The position numbers were made by a program, and so were the translations under genes. Source: Siphonodentalium dalli (lineage: Eukaryota > Mollusca > Scaphopoda > Gadilida > Siphonodentaliidae). Taken from it: 64,000 nucleotides of DNA. The notes under the pieces are model-generated. The model did no database searches, was not told the origin of the DNA, and saw only the letters and a list, made by a program, of their open reading frames with translations. Below are positions 1-11,450 of the stretch, in pieces; the first letter of the stretch is position 1, and every line of letters begins with the position of its first letter. Location of the stretch: positions 5,630,976-5,694,975 of the forward strand of contig CP136069.1 in assembly GCA_032622095.1 (NCBI GenBank), in the 5' to 3' direction.

Positions 1-166
1 GCCCCAGACACACATGAGCAGCCGACACTCAGTACACATGCTTCTATATATGTGTGGGGTTCCCTGCAGGGTTATAGACACTCTGGATTTTTTTTTTATG
101 TCCTAAAAATTGTTAATGAATGTAAGACAAATTTATAATAAAAAAAATTATAAAAAATTGTTAGTT

Positions 167-231
167 CAATGCATTCTCTATTATATGCGATGCGACCTAT
201 GGTCGACTCGCATATATAAGAGAATGCATTG
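167..231. repeat. Palindrome module, right half of a head element
   Basis: Inverted arms caatgcattctct and agagaatgcattg enclose an inner stem around gcgacctatggtcg. This is the right-hand member of the inverted palindrome pair seen complete at 5872-6272; its partner lies left of the window. Confidence 0.85.
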
Positions 232-366
232 GCACAAGGTCAAACTTGCACTAAACCTGAATTATAACAAGCAGTTTAGTTTATGGACGGTTATCCAGAA
301 ACACACCTATTTTTGTTTTGCCTTAGCTAGCTGGGGCTTTCGTTAAAGGTACGGTTGGCCTTGGCG

Positions 367-1095
367 GTGTGTTTCGGCATCACCACGTTCACCGGTAATT
401 CATGTTGAATTGCGAAAATAAAGAGCGTTCGAGATCAATATACCACTAAGATGTGTTTTTGCGGCATTACCACGTTCACCGGTGATTCGTGTTGAATTGC
501 GAAAATAAAGAGCGTTCGAGATCAATATACCACTAAGATGTGTGTTTGTGGCATCATCTCGTTCATCGGTGTCTCAGGTTGAATTGCGAAAATAAAGAGC
601 GTTCGAGATCAATATACCACTAAGATGTGTGTTTGTGGCATCATCTCGTTCATCGGTGTCTCAGGTTGAATTGCGAAAATAAAGAGCGTTCGAGATCAAT
701 GTATTACTAAGAAGTGTGTTTGCGGCATCATCTCTTTCATCGGTGTTTCACGTTGAATTGCGAAAATAAAGAGCGTTCGAGATCAATGTATCACAAAGAT
801 ATGTGATGTGTTTGCGGCATCACCTCGTTCATCTGTGTTTCATGTTGAATTGCGAAAATTGAGAGCGTTCGAGATCAATATATCTCTAAGATGTGTGTTT
901 GCGGCATCATTTCGTTCATCGGTGATTCGTGTTGAATTGCGAAAATAAAGAGCGTTCGAGATCGATGTATCACTAAGATGTGTGTTTGCGGCATCATCTC
1001 TTTCGTCGCTGTTTCATGTTGAATTGCGAAAATAAAGAGCGTTCGAGATCCATATATCACTAATATGTGAGTTTGCGGCATCACCTCGTCCATCG
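367..1095 (+). repeat. 87-bp minisatellite array, unit 1 (about 8 copies)
   Basis: The monomer runs from gttgaattgcg through aataaagagcgttcg and agatcaat to gcggcatcatctcgttcatc. It carries the core ATAAAGAGCGTTCG on the plus strand. Because 87 is divisible by three, minus-strand frames stay open and give a spurious 29-residue repeat peptide. Copies 6408-7135 in unit 2 are almost identical to these. Confidence 0.92.
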
Positions 1096-2689
1096 TTACA
1101 CATCGTTACACATCGTTACACATCCAGGTACACCCATGGCACCCGAAACGGGCCCTATAATTGGGCCAGAAGCATATATTTGAATGTCTGTTTGAATGTC
1201 TTTCGAAAGGTAAACAAATGGATGTTCGACTTAGAAAATTCTGTCTAATGTTCGCCGTGAGTGCAGAGGGTAGAGGCAAAACCAGTGGATCAATAACCTT
1301 GACATTTCGGCATGGAAGACGTATGGAGCATAGATTATTCCCACGAAATACCGCTTGGACCGAAACAAAGCAGTTCTGCCTGTGCCCATGTTCGATTCGA
1401 GTCACCTGCCGGTAACCCTTTTTTAGATCGACAGTGTTGAACGTCCAACGTCCAATGTTTTTCAAAGTAAAAAACATTCGGACAATTCTCTAAAATAAAA
1501 TTGAAAATATGTCTGTTTGATAGCGCGAATTAGGTCTAGAGAAGTCTCCTGGAGCAAACCAAAAACTGCGTTTTTGTTTTTTTGGAAATACTGCTGTGAA
1601 GTTAGACGGACGTTGGACGTTCGTGGACATTCAACAATTTGATTATTTGCATGGAAATATGTTTGCAAGGAGGGTGATTTTTTAAAATAAGAGTTGTGTA
1701 GGCACAAGGCAGCTGTTAGTCATATCAACAAATGCGAGTCTATGGTATTTCATTGAAAACAGACCGTGTCGCGAATGTCCACGAACGTCCAACGTCCGTC
1801 CAACTTCACAGCGATATTTCCAAATATTTGATCACCCCCATTATCTCACAAACTGCAAGCATTATGATATGCCGATAATTTTCATTCTTTACACATCCAG
1901 GTACGCCCATGGCACCCGAAACTGGTCCTATAATTGGGCCAGAAGCATATATTTGAATGTCTGTTTGAATGTCTTTCGAACGGTAAACAAATGGATGTTC
2001 GACTTAGAAAATTATGTCTAAAGTTAGCCGTGAGTGCAGAGGGTAGAGGCAAAACCAGTGGATCAATTACCTGTGCCTATGTGCGATTCGATTCAGCTGC
2101 AAATAAGCGGTTTTAAGATCGTTGTTGTTGAACGTCCAATGTCAAACCAACTTCATAGTAATTTTCATCTGCAAATATGCGGTTTTTAGATCGTTGTTGT
2201 TGAACGTCCAATGTCAAACCAACTTCACAGTAATTTTCATCTGCAAATATGCGGTGTTTAGATCGTTCCTGTTGAACGTCCAACGTCCAATGTCAATCCA
2301 ACTTCACAGTAATTTTCATCTGCAAATATGCGGTGTTTAGATCGTTCTTGTTGAACGTCCAACGTCCAATGTCAAACCAACTTCACACACCTTGTAAAGT
2401 CATCGTTTTTAACGAAACTTCTCGCCAGAGTTGCAACACAAGTAGACGATGGACTGTCGCTGGCAGTACTTTGATCGAAACAGACGAAATCACTCATTTG
2501 GGCATACAAGTAAATAAGTACAGCTTTGTCAAAGAATTTGTTGAAGTCATTGTAGACAAAATCAGGTCAACTTTTTTCCTCTTAAGTAATGCTGGACTTT
2601 ATGCCGGAGGGATAACTCCGTCGAGTTGCGCAGCTATATACAAAACGATGGTGCTGCCAAAAGGATTATATGGATCAGAATATTGTGGG
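1096..2689. mobile_element. About 1.6-kb insertion unique to macro-unit 1
   Basis: In units 2-4 the last 87-bp monomer runs directly into ggggtctcctgttgaag. In unit 1 it is interrupted after cctcgtccatcg by a short ttacacatcg repeat and foreign DNA, after which one monomer is repeated (2690-2776). The insert holds a direct repeat of about 190 bp (1111-1302 and 1890-2070, starting tacacatccaggtac), an inverted repeat, a minisatellite of about 70 bp (2122-2390, unit containing gaacgtccaatgtcaaacc) and a reverse transcriptase relic. It looks like a composite of a degraded retroelement and other repeats. No clean target duplication was found beyond the duplicated monomer. Confidence 0.8.
1578..1831. 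repeat. Foldback inside the insertion
   Basis: The left arm reads ggacgttggacgttcgtgga and the right arm has tccacgaacgtccaacgtcc. The match continues through gctgtgaagtt / aacttcacagc and tttggaaata / tatttccaaa. Arms of about 52 bp surround a loop of about 150 bp. Confidence 0.82.
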
Positions 2690-2690
2690 G
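2390..2690 (+). pseudogene. Non-LTR retrotransposon reverse transcriptase C-terminal fragment
   Basis: About 100 codons in one plus frame resemble the region after the catalytic palm of LINE-type reverse transcriptases. Visible motifs are an initial CKVIVF block, EITHLGIQVN (the usual YLG/HLG strand), VDKIRSTFFLLSNAGLYAGG, and the closing VLPKGLYGSE, which corresponds to the conserved LYG(C)E segment. The palm with its catalytic aspartates, the endonuclease domain and a 3' tail are absent, so this is a dead fragment. Upstream the frame is open only because it crosses the gaacgtccaatg minisatellite. The right end joins abruptly to an 87-bp monomer at about 2690. The clade (CR1- or Jockey-like) cannot be decided from this piece. 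Confidence 0.75.
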
Positions 2691-3084
2691 ATTCATGTTG
2701 AATTGCGAATATAAAGAGCGTTCGAGATCAATATATCACTAATATGTGAGTTTGCGGCATCACCTCGTCCATCGGGATCTCCTGTTGAAGAGTAACGGGA
2801 GTATTATCAGGAATAGACAGACCACGAACGCTCCTCGTTGTTTCGTGTTAAAGAATACGAGAGTGTTTTGTTTGTTTGTACATTCTATGAACCGATTAAC
2901 TTATCCTAGGCATATACACTTTAAATATGTATGTGAGTGATTCGTATTTAATAACTTACTCCGATGCATATAATTTAAATTCGACATATCAACATCACGT
3001 AAAAATACAGACCCCCTCACCACCCATCAACGTCATGCAAAAGTATAAGCGCTCTTTATGTTTTCGATATAACAGAACACGATA
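2690..3084. repeat. Single 87-type monomer and transition segment
   Basis: One 87-type monomer (2690-2776) is followed by a conserved non-array segment with tcctgttgaagagtaacggg, a string of accacgaacg-type half cores and an AT-rich stretch ending ccacccatcaacgtcatgc. The same segment recurs at 7136-7410, 11450-11715 and 17376-17640. It separates the plus-oriented 87-bp array from the minus-oriented 42-bp array. Confidence 0.8.
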
Positions 3085-3545
3085 TTGTTAACAGAAATAG
3101 ACTGAACACGAACGCTCTTTACTTTTCGCCATACAATGAATAGACTGATCACGAACGCTCTTTATTTTCGCCATACAAGGAATAGACTGACCACGAATGC
3201 TCTTTATTTTCGCCATACAAGGAATAGACTGATCACGAACGCTCTTTATTTTCGCCATACCAGAAACAGACTGATCACGAACGCTCGTTAGTTTCGCCAT
3301 ACAAGGAATGGACTGACCACGAACGCTCTTTATTTTCGCCATACAAGAAATAGACTGATCACGAACGCTCGTTATTGTCGCCATACAAGGAATAGACTGA
3401 TCATAAACGCTCTTTATTTTCGCCATACAAGAAATAGACTGATCGCGAACGCTCTTTATTTTCGCCATACCAGAATACGGGAATTTTAACAGGAACAGAC
3501 TGACGAAAACGCTCTTTATTTTCGTCATACCAGGACTTGATATTT
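3085..3545 (-). repeat. 42-bp minisatellite array, unit 1 (about 11 copies)
   Basis: The monomer is gactgatcacgaacgctctt followed by tattttcgccatacaaggaata. Its reverse complement contains gcgaaaataaagagcgttcg followed by a near-identical gatca, which is the core of the 87-bp monomer, so this array points the opposite way. The 42-bp period yields a spurious minus-strand peptide repeating MAKIKSVRDQSIPC. Confidence 0.92.
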
Positions 3546-4027
3546 AACGAATTATCTTATTTCCCACCATACGCTCTTTGTGTTCACGGTACCAGTAATA
3601 TACTGACAAAGAACTCTCTTTATTTTCGTCATACCAGGTATTTAGGCAATAATTGAATGTCAACCCGCTTAATGTCGCTCTAAATATATAGACCATTTTA
3701 ATAAAGATAAATGTATTAAAGCTCAGATCATGTTAACCTATCTAGTTTGTGTCACCTTTATAGTACGGGTCTCTTGAAATACTACATATATAAGACTCAG
3801 ATTCAACATATTTTATTATTGCCGCCTTAGCACGCGGTGAATTTCATAAAAAAACGAGCTAGAAACAAATTAAATTAAATGGGGGCCCACTTTAATAAAT
3901 TCCATATATATTGATATAATGTTATATAAATGCGTTTGTTATATTGACCTGTTATTAATTTTGATTTTATTTTGCATTTAAGTTTTTCTCGCTTTCTTAC
4001 CGACAACAACACCCTGATGATAAGCGT
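3546..4027. repeat. Tail segment of sub-module 1
   Basis: This is non-tandem sequence containing ggtatttaggcaataattga, atgtcacctttatagtac and gggtctcttgaaa. It is homologous to 5481-5690 and to the corresponding tails in every unit. The 3840-4020 part (aaattaaattaaatg ... gatataatgttatataaatg) reappears diverged at 23250-23460. No coding potential is seen. Confidence 0.8.
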
Positions 4028-4095
4028 GTGGCATATAAAGAGCGTTCGTGGTCACAGTATATCTAAGATATATTTGTTAACATTATGCAGCATCA
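4028..4095 (+). repeat. Solitary 87-type monomer heading sub-module 2
   Basis: ggcatataaagagcgttcgt is followed by a tcta agatatatttgttaac segment and ttatgcagcatcaaaa. This matches the order of the 87-bp monomer (core, tcactaagatgtgtgtt, gcggcatca), so it is a diverged single copy in plus orientation ahead of a minus array. Copies lie at 8270, 12580 and 18500. Confidence 0.75.
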
Positions 4096-4299
4096 AAATG
4101 TTAAATTAGAAGGGGCGCTGGTGGCTCCAAATTGGGCGGCATACTTTTTCAACCATGTTTGTCGATTTTTGTGCAGACCCCGCCCACCTAACAGCTTCTC
4201 GTAAAAGTATTGCCTGTTTCCCAGTTTTCGCGCAGAAATGAGAAATAAAAGGATCTTTATTTTCGCAATACCAGAATCGACCGACAATAGACGCTATTT

Positions 4300-4985
4300 A
4301 TATTAGCCATACAATAATATGCTGAAATGAACGCTCTTTATATGCGCATTACAGTAATATGGTGACATGAACGCTATTTATATTAGCCATACAGTAATAT
4401 TCTGATATGAACGCTCTTTATATTCACCATACAGTAATATGCTGAAATGAACGCTCTTTATATTAGCCATACAGTAGAACGCTCTTTATATTAGCCATAC
4501 AGTAATATTCTGAAATGAACGCTCTTTATATTCACCATACAGTAATATGCTGAAATGAACGATCTTTATATTAGCCATACAGTAATATTCTGACATGAAC
4601 GCTTTTTATATTAGCCTTACAGTACTATGCTGAAATGAACGCTCTTTATATGCGCATTGTAGTATTATGCTGAAATGAACGCTCTTTAAATGTGCCTTAC
4701 AGTAATATACTGATACAAACGCTCTTTATATCCACCATACGGTAATATACTGATATAAACGCTCTTTGTATTCGCCATACAAAAATATACTGGCATGGAC
4801 GCTCTTTATATTCCCCACACAGTAATATACTGACATGAACGCTCTTTATATTCGTCTTACAGTAATATAATGACATGAACGCTCTTTGTAATCGCCTTAC
4901 AGTAATATACTGATATACACGCTCTTTATATTCGTCATACAGTAATATACTGACATGAACGCTCTTTTTATTCGCCTTACTAAGA
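4300..4985 (-). repeat. About 40-bp minisatellite array, unit 1 (about 17 copies)
   Basis: The monomer is aacgctctttatattcgcca followed by tacagtaatatactgacatg. The reverse complement aligns along its whole length with the 42-bp monomer, so both descend from one sequence. Spacing varies slightly (36-42 bp), with point variants such as gcgcatt and tcacc. A stretch homologous to the leader of the 42-bp array (ccacctaacagcttctcgta) lies just upstream at 4180-4210. Confidence 0.92.
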
Positions 4986-5039
4986 ATGCTCTTTATTTTC
5001 TCACACACCAGTAACTAAATAACCAAAATGATTCATATT

Positions 5040-5480
5040 GAAGTCCTAAAATAAAGAGCGTTCGTCTTCACAATATTACTAAGACATGTGTTTACATTAT
5101 TCGGCATCAAATCGGAAAAATTATATGGTGGCTGGTATTATATGGGGGCTAGTATTATATGGTGGCTGGTATTATATGGTGGCTGGTATTATATTGGGAC
5201 ATTTTCCGCAATGTGTGGATTTTATTTTGGGGCAGAACTTCTTGCCACCCATCAACGTCACGTAAAAAGTAATAGACTGACACAAACGCTCTCTATGGTC
5301 ACCATACCATTAATAGGCTCATCACAAACGCTCTTTATGGCCACCGTACCAAGAATATACATGTAACTAACACTCTTTATCTTCGACAAACAAGGAACAG
5401 ACTAGCCAAGAACGCTCTCTATTTTCACCCTACCAGAAATAGACAGACAAATAACGCTCTTTATTTTCGCCATGCCAGGT
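5040..5480. repeat. Sub-module 3: solitary monomer plus short minus array
   Basis: A second solitary 87-type monomer (5040-5112, aaataaagagcgttcgtctt then ttattcggcatcaaa) is followed by short repeats of ggtggctggtattatat, the leader ccacccatcaacgtcacgta, and about five diverged minus monomers (acgctctctatggtcacc, acgctctttatggccacc). This repeats the same plus-monomer / leader / minus-array order seen twice earlier in the unit. Confidence 0.8.
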
Positions 5481-5690
5481 ATTTAGGCAATAATTAAATG
5501 TACACACGCTTAATGTTGCACTAAATGAAGTGATCAAAATATACACAATTTTAATAAAGATAAATTGAATGTCAGATCATGTGAACATAGATAGTTTATG
5601 TCACCTTTATAGTATGGGTCTCTTGACATACCTACTACAGATATATGACTGATTCAGCATACAGAATTAAGAGGGGCGCTAAAAATTAGT
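5481..5690. repeat. Tail segment of sub-module 3
   Basis: ggtatttaggcaataattaa, atgtcacctttatagtatgg and gggtctcttgacata repeat the landmarks of the 3640-3840 tail. Copies follow at 9791-9990, 14099-14290, 20183-20380 and 22340-22530. Confidence 0.8.
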
Positions 5691-5871
5691 TATGGGCGTT
5701 ATCGAGAAACACACTCAGTTCATATGATACACACAGAGAGCCCCACACAGACAGGAGCAGACGACACTCTTCTATATGCTTCTATATATGTGTGGGGCTC
5801 CCTGCAGGGTTATTGACACTCTGGATGTTTTTTTTATTTTATGTAAGTTGGAAGAGTAGTAATACCCTGTG

Positions 5872-6272
5872 CCAATTCATTCTCTTATATATGCGAGTCG
5901 ATCATAGATCGCCTAGCATATATAAAAGAATGCATTGGCCTAATAATTTTGTATCATTTGTTATTATTTTTGACAATTTTTGACAATTTTAATATTTCTT
6001 TCTTATATTCTTTAACAATTTTATAATTTCACCCATACAGAGCCCCAGACACACATGAGCAGCCGACACTCAGTACACATGCTTCTATATATGTGTGGGG
6101 TTCCCTGCAGGGTTATAGACACTCTGGATTTTTTTTTTATGTCCTAAAAATTGTTAATGAATGTAAGACAAATTTATAATAAAAAAATTTATAAAAAATT
6201 GTTAGTTCAATGCATTCTCTATTATATGCGATGCGACCTATGGTCGACTCGCATATATAAGAGAATGCATTG
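5872..6272. mobile_element. Head module: palindrome-pair MITE at the unit 1/2 junction
   Basis: Two palindromes (5872-5940 and 6208-6272) face each other across an AT-rich spacer that carries a gagccccagaca ... tgtgtggggttccctgcag segment. Free-standing copies of the same structure lie at 30213-30586 and 53704-54011, so the head is a dispersed element that became part of the tandem unit. Outer motifs are ccctgtgcc on the left and ggcacaagg on the right. Confidence 0.82.
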
Positions 6273-6407
6273 GCACAAGGTCAAACTTGCACTAAACCTG
6301 AATTATAACAAGCAGTTTAGTTTATGGACGGTTATCCAGAAACACACCTATTTTTGTTTTGCCTTAGCTAGCTGGGGCTTTCGTTAAAGGTACGGTTGGC
6401 CTTGGCG

Positions 6408-7135
6408 GTGTGTTTCGGCATCACCACGTTCACCGGTAATTCATGTTGAATTGCGAAAATAAAGAGCGTTCGAGATCAATATACCACTAAGATGTGTTTT
6501 TGCGGCATTACCACGTTCACCGGTGATTCGTGTTGAATTGCGAAAATAAAGAGCGTTCGAGATCAATATACCACTAAGATGTGTGTTTGTGGCATCATCT
6601 CGTTCATCGGTGTCTCAGGTTGAATTGCGAAAATAAAGAGCGTTCGAGATCAATATACCACTAAGATGTGTGTTTGTGGCATCATCTCGTTCATCGGTGT
6701 CTCAGGTTGAATTGCGAAAATAAAGAGCGTTCGAGATCAATGTATTACTAAGAAGTGTGTTTGCGGCATCATCTCTTTCATCGGTGTTTCACGTTGAATT
6801 GCGAAAATAAAGAGCGTTCGAGATCAATGTATCACAAAGATATGTGATGTGTTTGCGGCATCACCTCGTTCATCTGTGTTTCATGTTGAATTGCGAAAAT
6901 TGAGAGCGTTCGAGATCAATATATCTCTAAGATGTGTGTTTGCGGCATCATTTCGTTCATCGGTGATTCGTGTTGAATTGCGAAAATAAAGAGCGTTCGA
7001 GATCGATGTATCACTAAGATGTGTGTTTGCGGCATCATCTCTTTCGTCGCTGTTTCATGTTGAATTGCGAAAATAAAGAGCGTTCGAGATCCATATATCA
7101 CTAATATGTGAGTTTGCGGCATCACCTCGTCCATC
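6408..7135 (+). repeat. 87-bp array, unit 2 (about 8 copies)
   Basis: Plus-oriented core array, almost base-for-base equal to 367-1095. It ends at cctcgtccatcggggtctcc with no insertion, and so shows the empty site for the unit 1 insertion. Confidence 0.92.
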
Positions 7136-7459
7136 GGGGTCTCCTGTTGAAGAGTAACGGGAGTATTATCAGGAATAGACAGACCACGAACGGTCCTCCT
7201 TGTTTCGTGTTAAAGAATACGAGAGTGTTTTGTTTGTTTGTACATTCTATGAACCGATTAACTTATCCTAGGCATATACACATTAAATATGTATGTGAGT
7301 GATTCGTATTTAATAACTTACTCCGATGCATATAATTTAAATTCGACATATCAACATCACGTAAAAACACAGACCAACTCACCACCCATCAACGTCATGC
7401 AAAAGTATTAGCGCTCTTTATGTTTTCGCCATAACAGAACACGATATTGTTAACAGAAA

Positions 7460-7775
7460 TAGACTGAACACGAACCCTCTTTACTTTTCGCCATACAAGG
7501 AATAGACTAATCACGAATGCTCTTTATTTTCGCCATACAAGGAATGGACTGACCACGAACGCTCTTTATTTTCGCCATACAAGAAATAGACTGATCACGA
7601 ACGCTCGTTATTGTCGCCATACAAGGAATAGACTGATCATAAACGCTCTTTATTTTCGCCAAACAAGAAATATACTGATCACGAACGCTCTTTATTTTCG
7701 CCATACCAGAATACGGGAATTTTAACAGGAACAGACTGACGAAAACGCTCTTTATTTTCGTCATACCAAGACTTG
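7460..7775 (-). repeat. 42-bp array, unit 2 (about 7 copies)
   Basis: Same monomer as 3085-3545 with three to four fewer copies. The spurious minus-strand frame again reads KIKSVRDQ repeats. Confidence 0.9.
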
Positions 7776-8524
7776 ATATTTAACAAATTATCTTATTTTC
7801 CACCATACGCTCTTTGTGTTCACGGTACCAGTAATAGACTGACAAAGACCTCTCTTTAGTTTCGTCATACCAGGTATTTAGGCAATAATTGAATGTCAAC
7901 CCGCTTAATGTCGCTCTAAATGTATAGACCATTTTAATAAAGATAAATGTATTAAAGCTCAGATCATGTGAACCTATCTAGTTTATGTCACCTTTATAGT
8001 ACGGGTCTCTTGAAATACTACAGATATAAGACTCAGATTCAACATATTTTATTATTGCTGCCTTAGCACGCGGTGAATTTCATAAAAAAAAGAGCTAGAA
8101 ACAAATTAAATTAAATGGGGCCCCACTTTAATAAATTCCATATATATTGATATAATGTTATATAAATGCGTTTGTTATATTGACCTGTTATTAATTTTGT
8201 TTTTATTTTGCATTTAAGTTTTTCTCGCTTTCTTACCGACAACAACACCCTGATGATAAGCGTGTGGCATATAAAGAGCGTTCGTGGTCACAGTATATCT
8301 AAGATATATTTGTTAACATTATGCAGCATCAAAATTTTAAATTATAAGGGGCGCTGGTGGCTCCAAATTTGGCGGCATAAATTTTCAACCATGTTTGTCG
8401 ATTTTGTGCAGACCCCTCCCACCTAACAGCTTCTCGTGAAAATATTGCCTGTTTCCCAGTTTTCGCGCAGAAATGAGAAAATAAAGGATCTTTATGTTCG
8501 CAATACCAGAATCGACCGACAATA

Positions 8525-9355
8525 GACGCTCTTTATATTAGCCATACAATAATATGCTGAAATGAACGCTCTTTATATGCGCATTACAGTAATATGGTGA
8601 TATGAACGCTACGCTCTTTATATTCACCATACAGTAATATGCTGAAATGAACGCTCTTTATATTAGCCATACAGTAATATTCTGACATGAACGCTCTTTA
8701 TATTCACCATACAGTAATATGATAAGATGAACGCTCTTTATATTAGCCATACAGTAATATTCTGAAATGAACTCTCTTTATATTCGCCATACAGTAATAT
8801 ACTGAAATGAACGCTCTTTATATGCGCATTGCAGTATTATGCTGAAATGAACGCTCTTTGTAAGCGCCTTACGGTAATATGCTGAAATGAACGCTCTTTA
8901 TATGCGCCTTACGGTAACATGCTGACATGGACATTCTTTATATTCGCCATACAGTAATATGCTAACATGAACTCTCTTTATATTCGCCATACAGTAATAT
9001 ACTGACATGAACGCTCTTTATATTCGCATACAGTAATATACTGATATAAACGCTCTTTATATCCACCATACGGTAATATACTGATATAAACGCTCTTTAT
9101 ATCCACCATACGGTAATATACTGATATAAGTGCTTTTTATATTCGCCATACAATAATATGCTGGCATGGACGCTCTTTATATTCGCCATACAGTAATATA
9201 CTGACACGAACGCTCTTTATATTCGTCTTACAGTACTATACTGACATGAACGCTCTTTGTAATCGCCTTACAGTAATATACTGATATACACGCTCTTTAT
9301 ATTCGTCATACAATAATATACTGACATGAACGCTCTTTATATTAGCCTTACTAAG
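8525..9355 (-). repeat. About 40-bp array, unit 2 (about 21 copies)
   Basis: Monomers aacgctctttatattcgcca / tacagtaatatactgacatg with variants. A longer block is shared with units 3 and 4, including the unusual gataagatgaacgctc and paired ctttatatccaccatacgg copies. Confidence 0.92.
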
Positions 9356-9990
9356 AATGCTCTTTATTTTCTCACACACCAGTAATTAAATAACCAAAAT
9401 GATTCATATTGAAGTCCTAAAATAAAGAGCGTTCGTCTTCACAATATTACTAAGATATGTGTTTACATTATTCGGCATCAAATTGGAAAAATTATATGGT
9501 GGCTGCTATTATATGGTGGCTGGTATTATATGGGGCCATTTTCCGCAGAACTTCTTGCCACCTATCAACGTCACGTAAAAAGTAATAGACTGACACAAAC
9601 GCTCTCTATGGTCACCGTACCATTAATAGGCTTATCACAAACGCTCTTTATGGCCACCGTACCAAGAATATGCATGTAACTAACGCTCTTTCTATTCGAC
9701 AAACAATGAACAGACTAGCCAAGAACGCTCTCTAGTTTCACCCTACCAGAAATAGACTGACAAATAACGCTCTTTATTTTCGTCATGCCAGGTATTTAGG
9801 CAATAATTAAATGTACACACGCTTAATGTTGCACTAAATGAATTGATCAAAATATACACAATTTTAATAAAGATAAATTGAATGTCAGATCATGCGATAA
9901 TAGATAGTTTATGTCACCTTTATAGTATGGGTCTCTTGACATACCTACTACAGATATATGACTGATTCAGCATACAGAATTAAGAGGGGC
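9356..9990. repeat. Sub-module 3 and tail, unit 2
   Basis: A solitary 87-type monomer (about 9415-9480), ggtggctggtattatat repeats, the leader ccacctatcaacgtcacgta, a short minus array (9580-9790) and the tail with aggcaataattaaatgta. Layout is identical to 5040-5690. Confidence 0.82.
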
Positions 9991-10185
9991 GCTAACAATT
10001 AGTTATGGACGTTATCCAGAAACACACTCAGTACATATGATACACACAGAGAGCACCACACAGACAGGAGCAGACGACACTCTTCTATATGCTTCTATAT
10101 ATGTGTGTGTGGCTCCCTGCAGGGTTATTGACACTCTGGATGTTTTTTTATTTTATGTAAGTTGGAAGAGTAGTAATACCCTGTG

Positions 10186-10588
10186 CCAATTCATTCTCTT
10201 ATATGTGCGAGTCGATCATAGATCGCCTAGCATATATAAAAGAATGCATTGGCCTAATATTTTTTTTTATCATTTGTTATTATTTTTTACAATTTTTTAC
10301 AATTTTAATATTTCTTTCTTATATTCTTTAACAATTTTATAATTTCACCCATACAGATCCCCAGACAAACAAGAGCAGACGACACTCAGCACACATGCTT
10401 CTATATATGTGTGGGGCTCCCTGCAGGGTTATTGACACTCTGGATTTTTTTTTATATCCTAAAAATTGTTAATGAATGTAAGACAAATTTATAATAAAAA
10501 AAATTATAAAAAATTGTTAGTTCAATGCATTCTCTATTATATGCGAGGCGACCTATGGTCGACTCGCATATATAAGAGAATGCATTGG
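10186..10588. mobile_element. Head module, unit 2/3 junction
   Basis: Palindromes at 10186-10254 and 10523-10588 face each other around the gatccccagaca ... gtgtggggctccctgcag segment. Same architecture as 5872-6272. Confidence 0.82.
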
Positions 10589-10717
10589 CACAAGGTCAAA
10601 CTTGCACTAAACCTGATTTATAACAAGCAGTTTAGTTTATGGACGGTTATCCAGAAACACACCTATTTTTGTTTTTGCCTTAGCTAGCTATAGCTTTCGT
10701 TAAAGGTACAGTTGGCC

Positions 10718-11450
10718 TTGGCGGTGTGTTTGCGGCATCACCACGTTCACCGGTAATTCGTGTTGAATTGCGAAAATAAAGAGCGTTCGGGATCAATATA
10801 CCACTGAGATGTGTGTTTGCGGCATTAGCACGTTCACCGGTGATTCGTGTTGAATTGCGAAAATAAAGAGCGTTCGAGATCAATGTATCACTAAGATATG
10901 TGTTTGCGGCATCATCTCGTTCATCGGGGTTTCATGTTGAATTGCGAAAATAAAGAGCGTTCGAGATCAATGTATTACTAAGATATGTGTTTGCGGAATC
11001 ATCTCGTTCATCGGGGTTTCATGTTGAATTGCGAATATAAAGAGCGTTCGAGATCAATGTATCACTAAGATATGTGTTTGCAGCATCATCTCGTTCATCG
11101 GGATTTCATGTTGAATTGCGAAAATAAAGAGCGTTCGATATCAATGAATCACTAAGATGTGTGTTTGCGGCATCATCTCGTTCATCGGTGTTTCGTGTTG
11201 AATTGCGCAAATAAAGAGCGTTCGAGATCAATGTATCATTAAGATGTGTGTTTGCGGCACCACCTCGTTCACCGGTGTTTCGTGTTGAATTGCGAAAATA
11301 AAGAGCGTTCGAGATCAATGTATCACAAATATATGTGATGTGTTTGCGGCATCACCTCGTGGTGATTCATGTTGAATTGCGAATATAAAGAGCGTTCGAG
11401 ATCAATATATCACTAAGATGTGAGTTTGCGGCATCACCTCGTCCATCGGG
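10718..11450 (+). repeat. 87-bp array, unit 3 (about 8 copies)
   Basis: Plus-oriented monomers, several with gatatgtgtttgcgg. One copy is shortened near 11341-11365 (cctcgtggtgattcatg), a variant also present in unit 4 at 17280. Confidence 0.9.

Larger units (their letters stand above)
1..6041 (+). repeat. Macro-unit 1 of a head-to-tail tandem array
   Basis: This is the first of six related segments whose common anchor (gccccagaca) lies at 1, 6042, 10358, 14665, 20749 and 22897. Order inside the unit: AT-rich head with a palindrome; 87-bp array in plus orientation; 42-bp array in minus orientation; single-copy tail; solitary 87-type monomer; roughly 40-bp minus array; second solitary monomer; short minus array; second tail; next head module. 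It is longer than units 2 and 3 (6041 against about 4310 bp), mainly because about 1.6 kb is inserted at 1096-2689. The window starts inside the array, so the true left edge is not visible. No protein-coding function is apparent. Confidence 0.93.
6042..10357 (+). repeat. Macro-unit 2
   Basis: A 4316-bp repeat of the macro-unit. The first 1.1 kb is nearly identical to unit 1, including rare variants in the 87-bp array. It lacks the 1.6-kb insertion and lacks the segment aatgtgtggattttattttg that unit 1 has at 5210-5230, reading gccattttccgcagaacttc instead. From 7140 on it is closer to units 3 and 4 than to unit 1, so the copies look like mosaics. Confidence 0.93.

Noticed and set aside
3088-3528. 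Minus-strand frame with MAKIKSVRDQSIPC repeats
   Set aside because: Artefact of the 42-bp period. It is lost or shortened in units 2-4 by copy loss and a shortened monomer, and no signal peptide or flanking gene structure is present.
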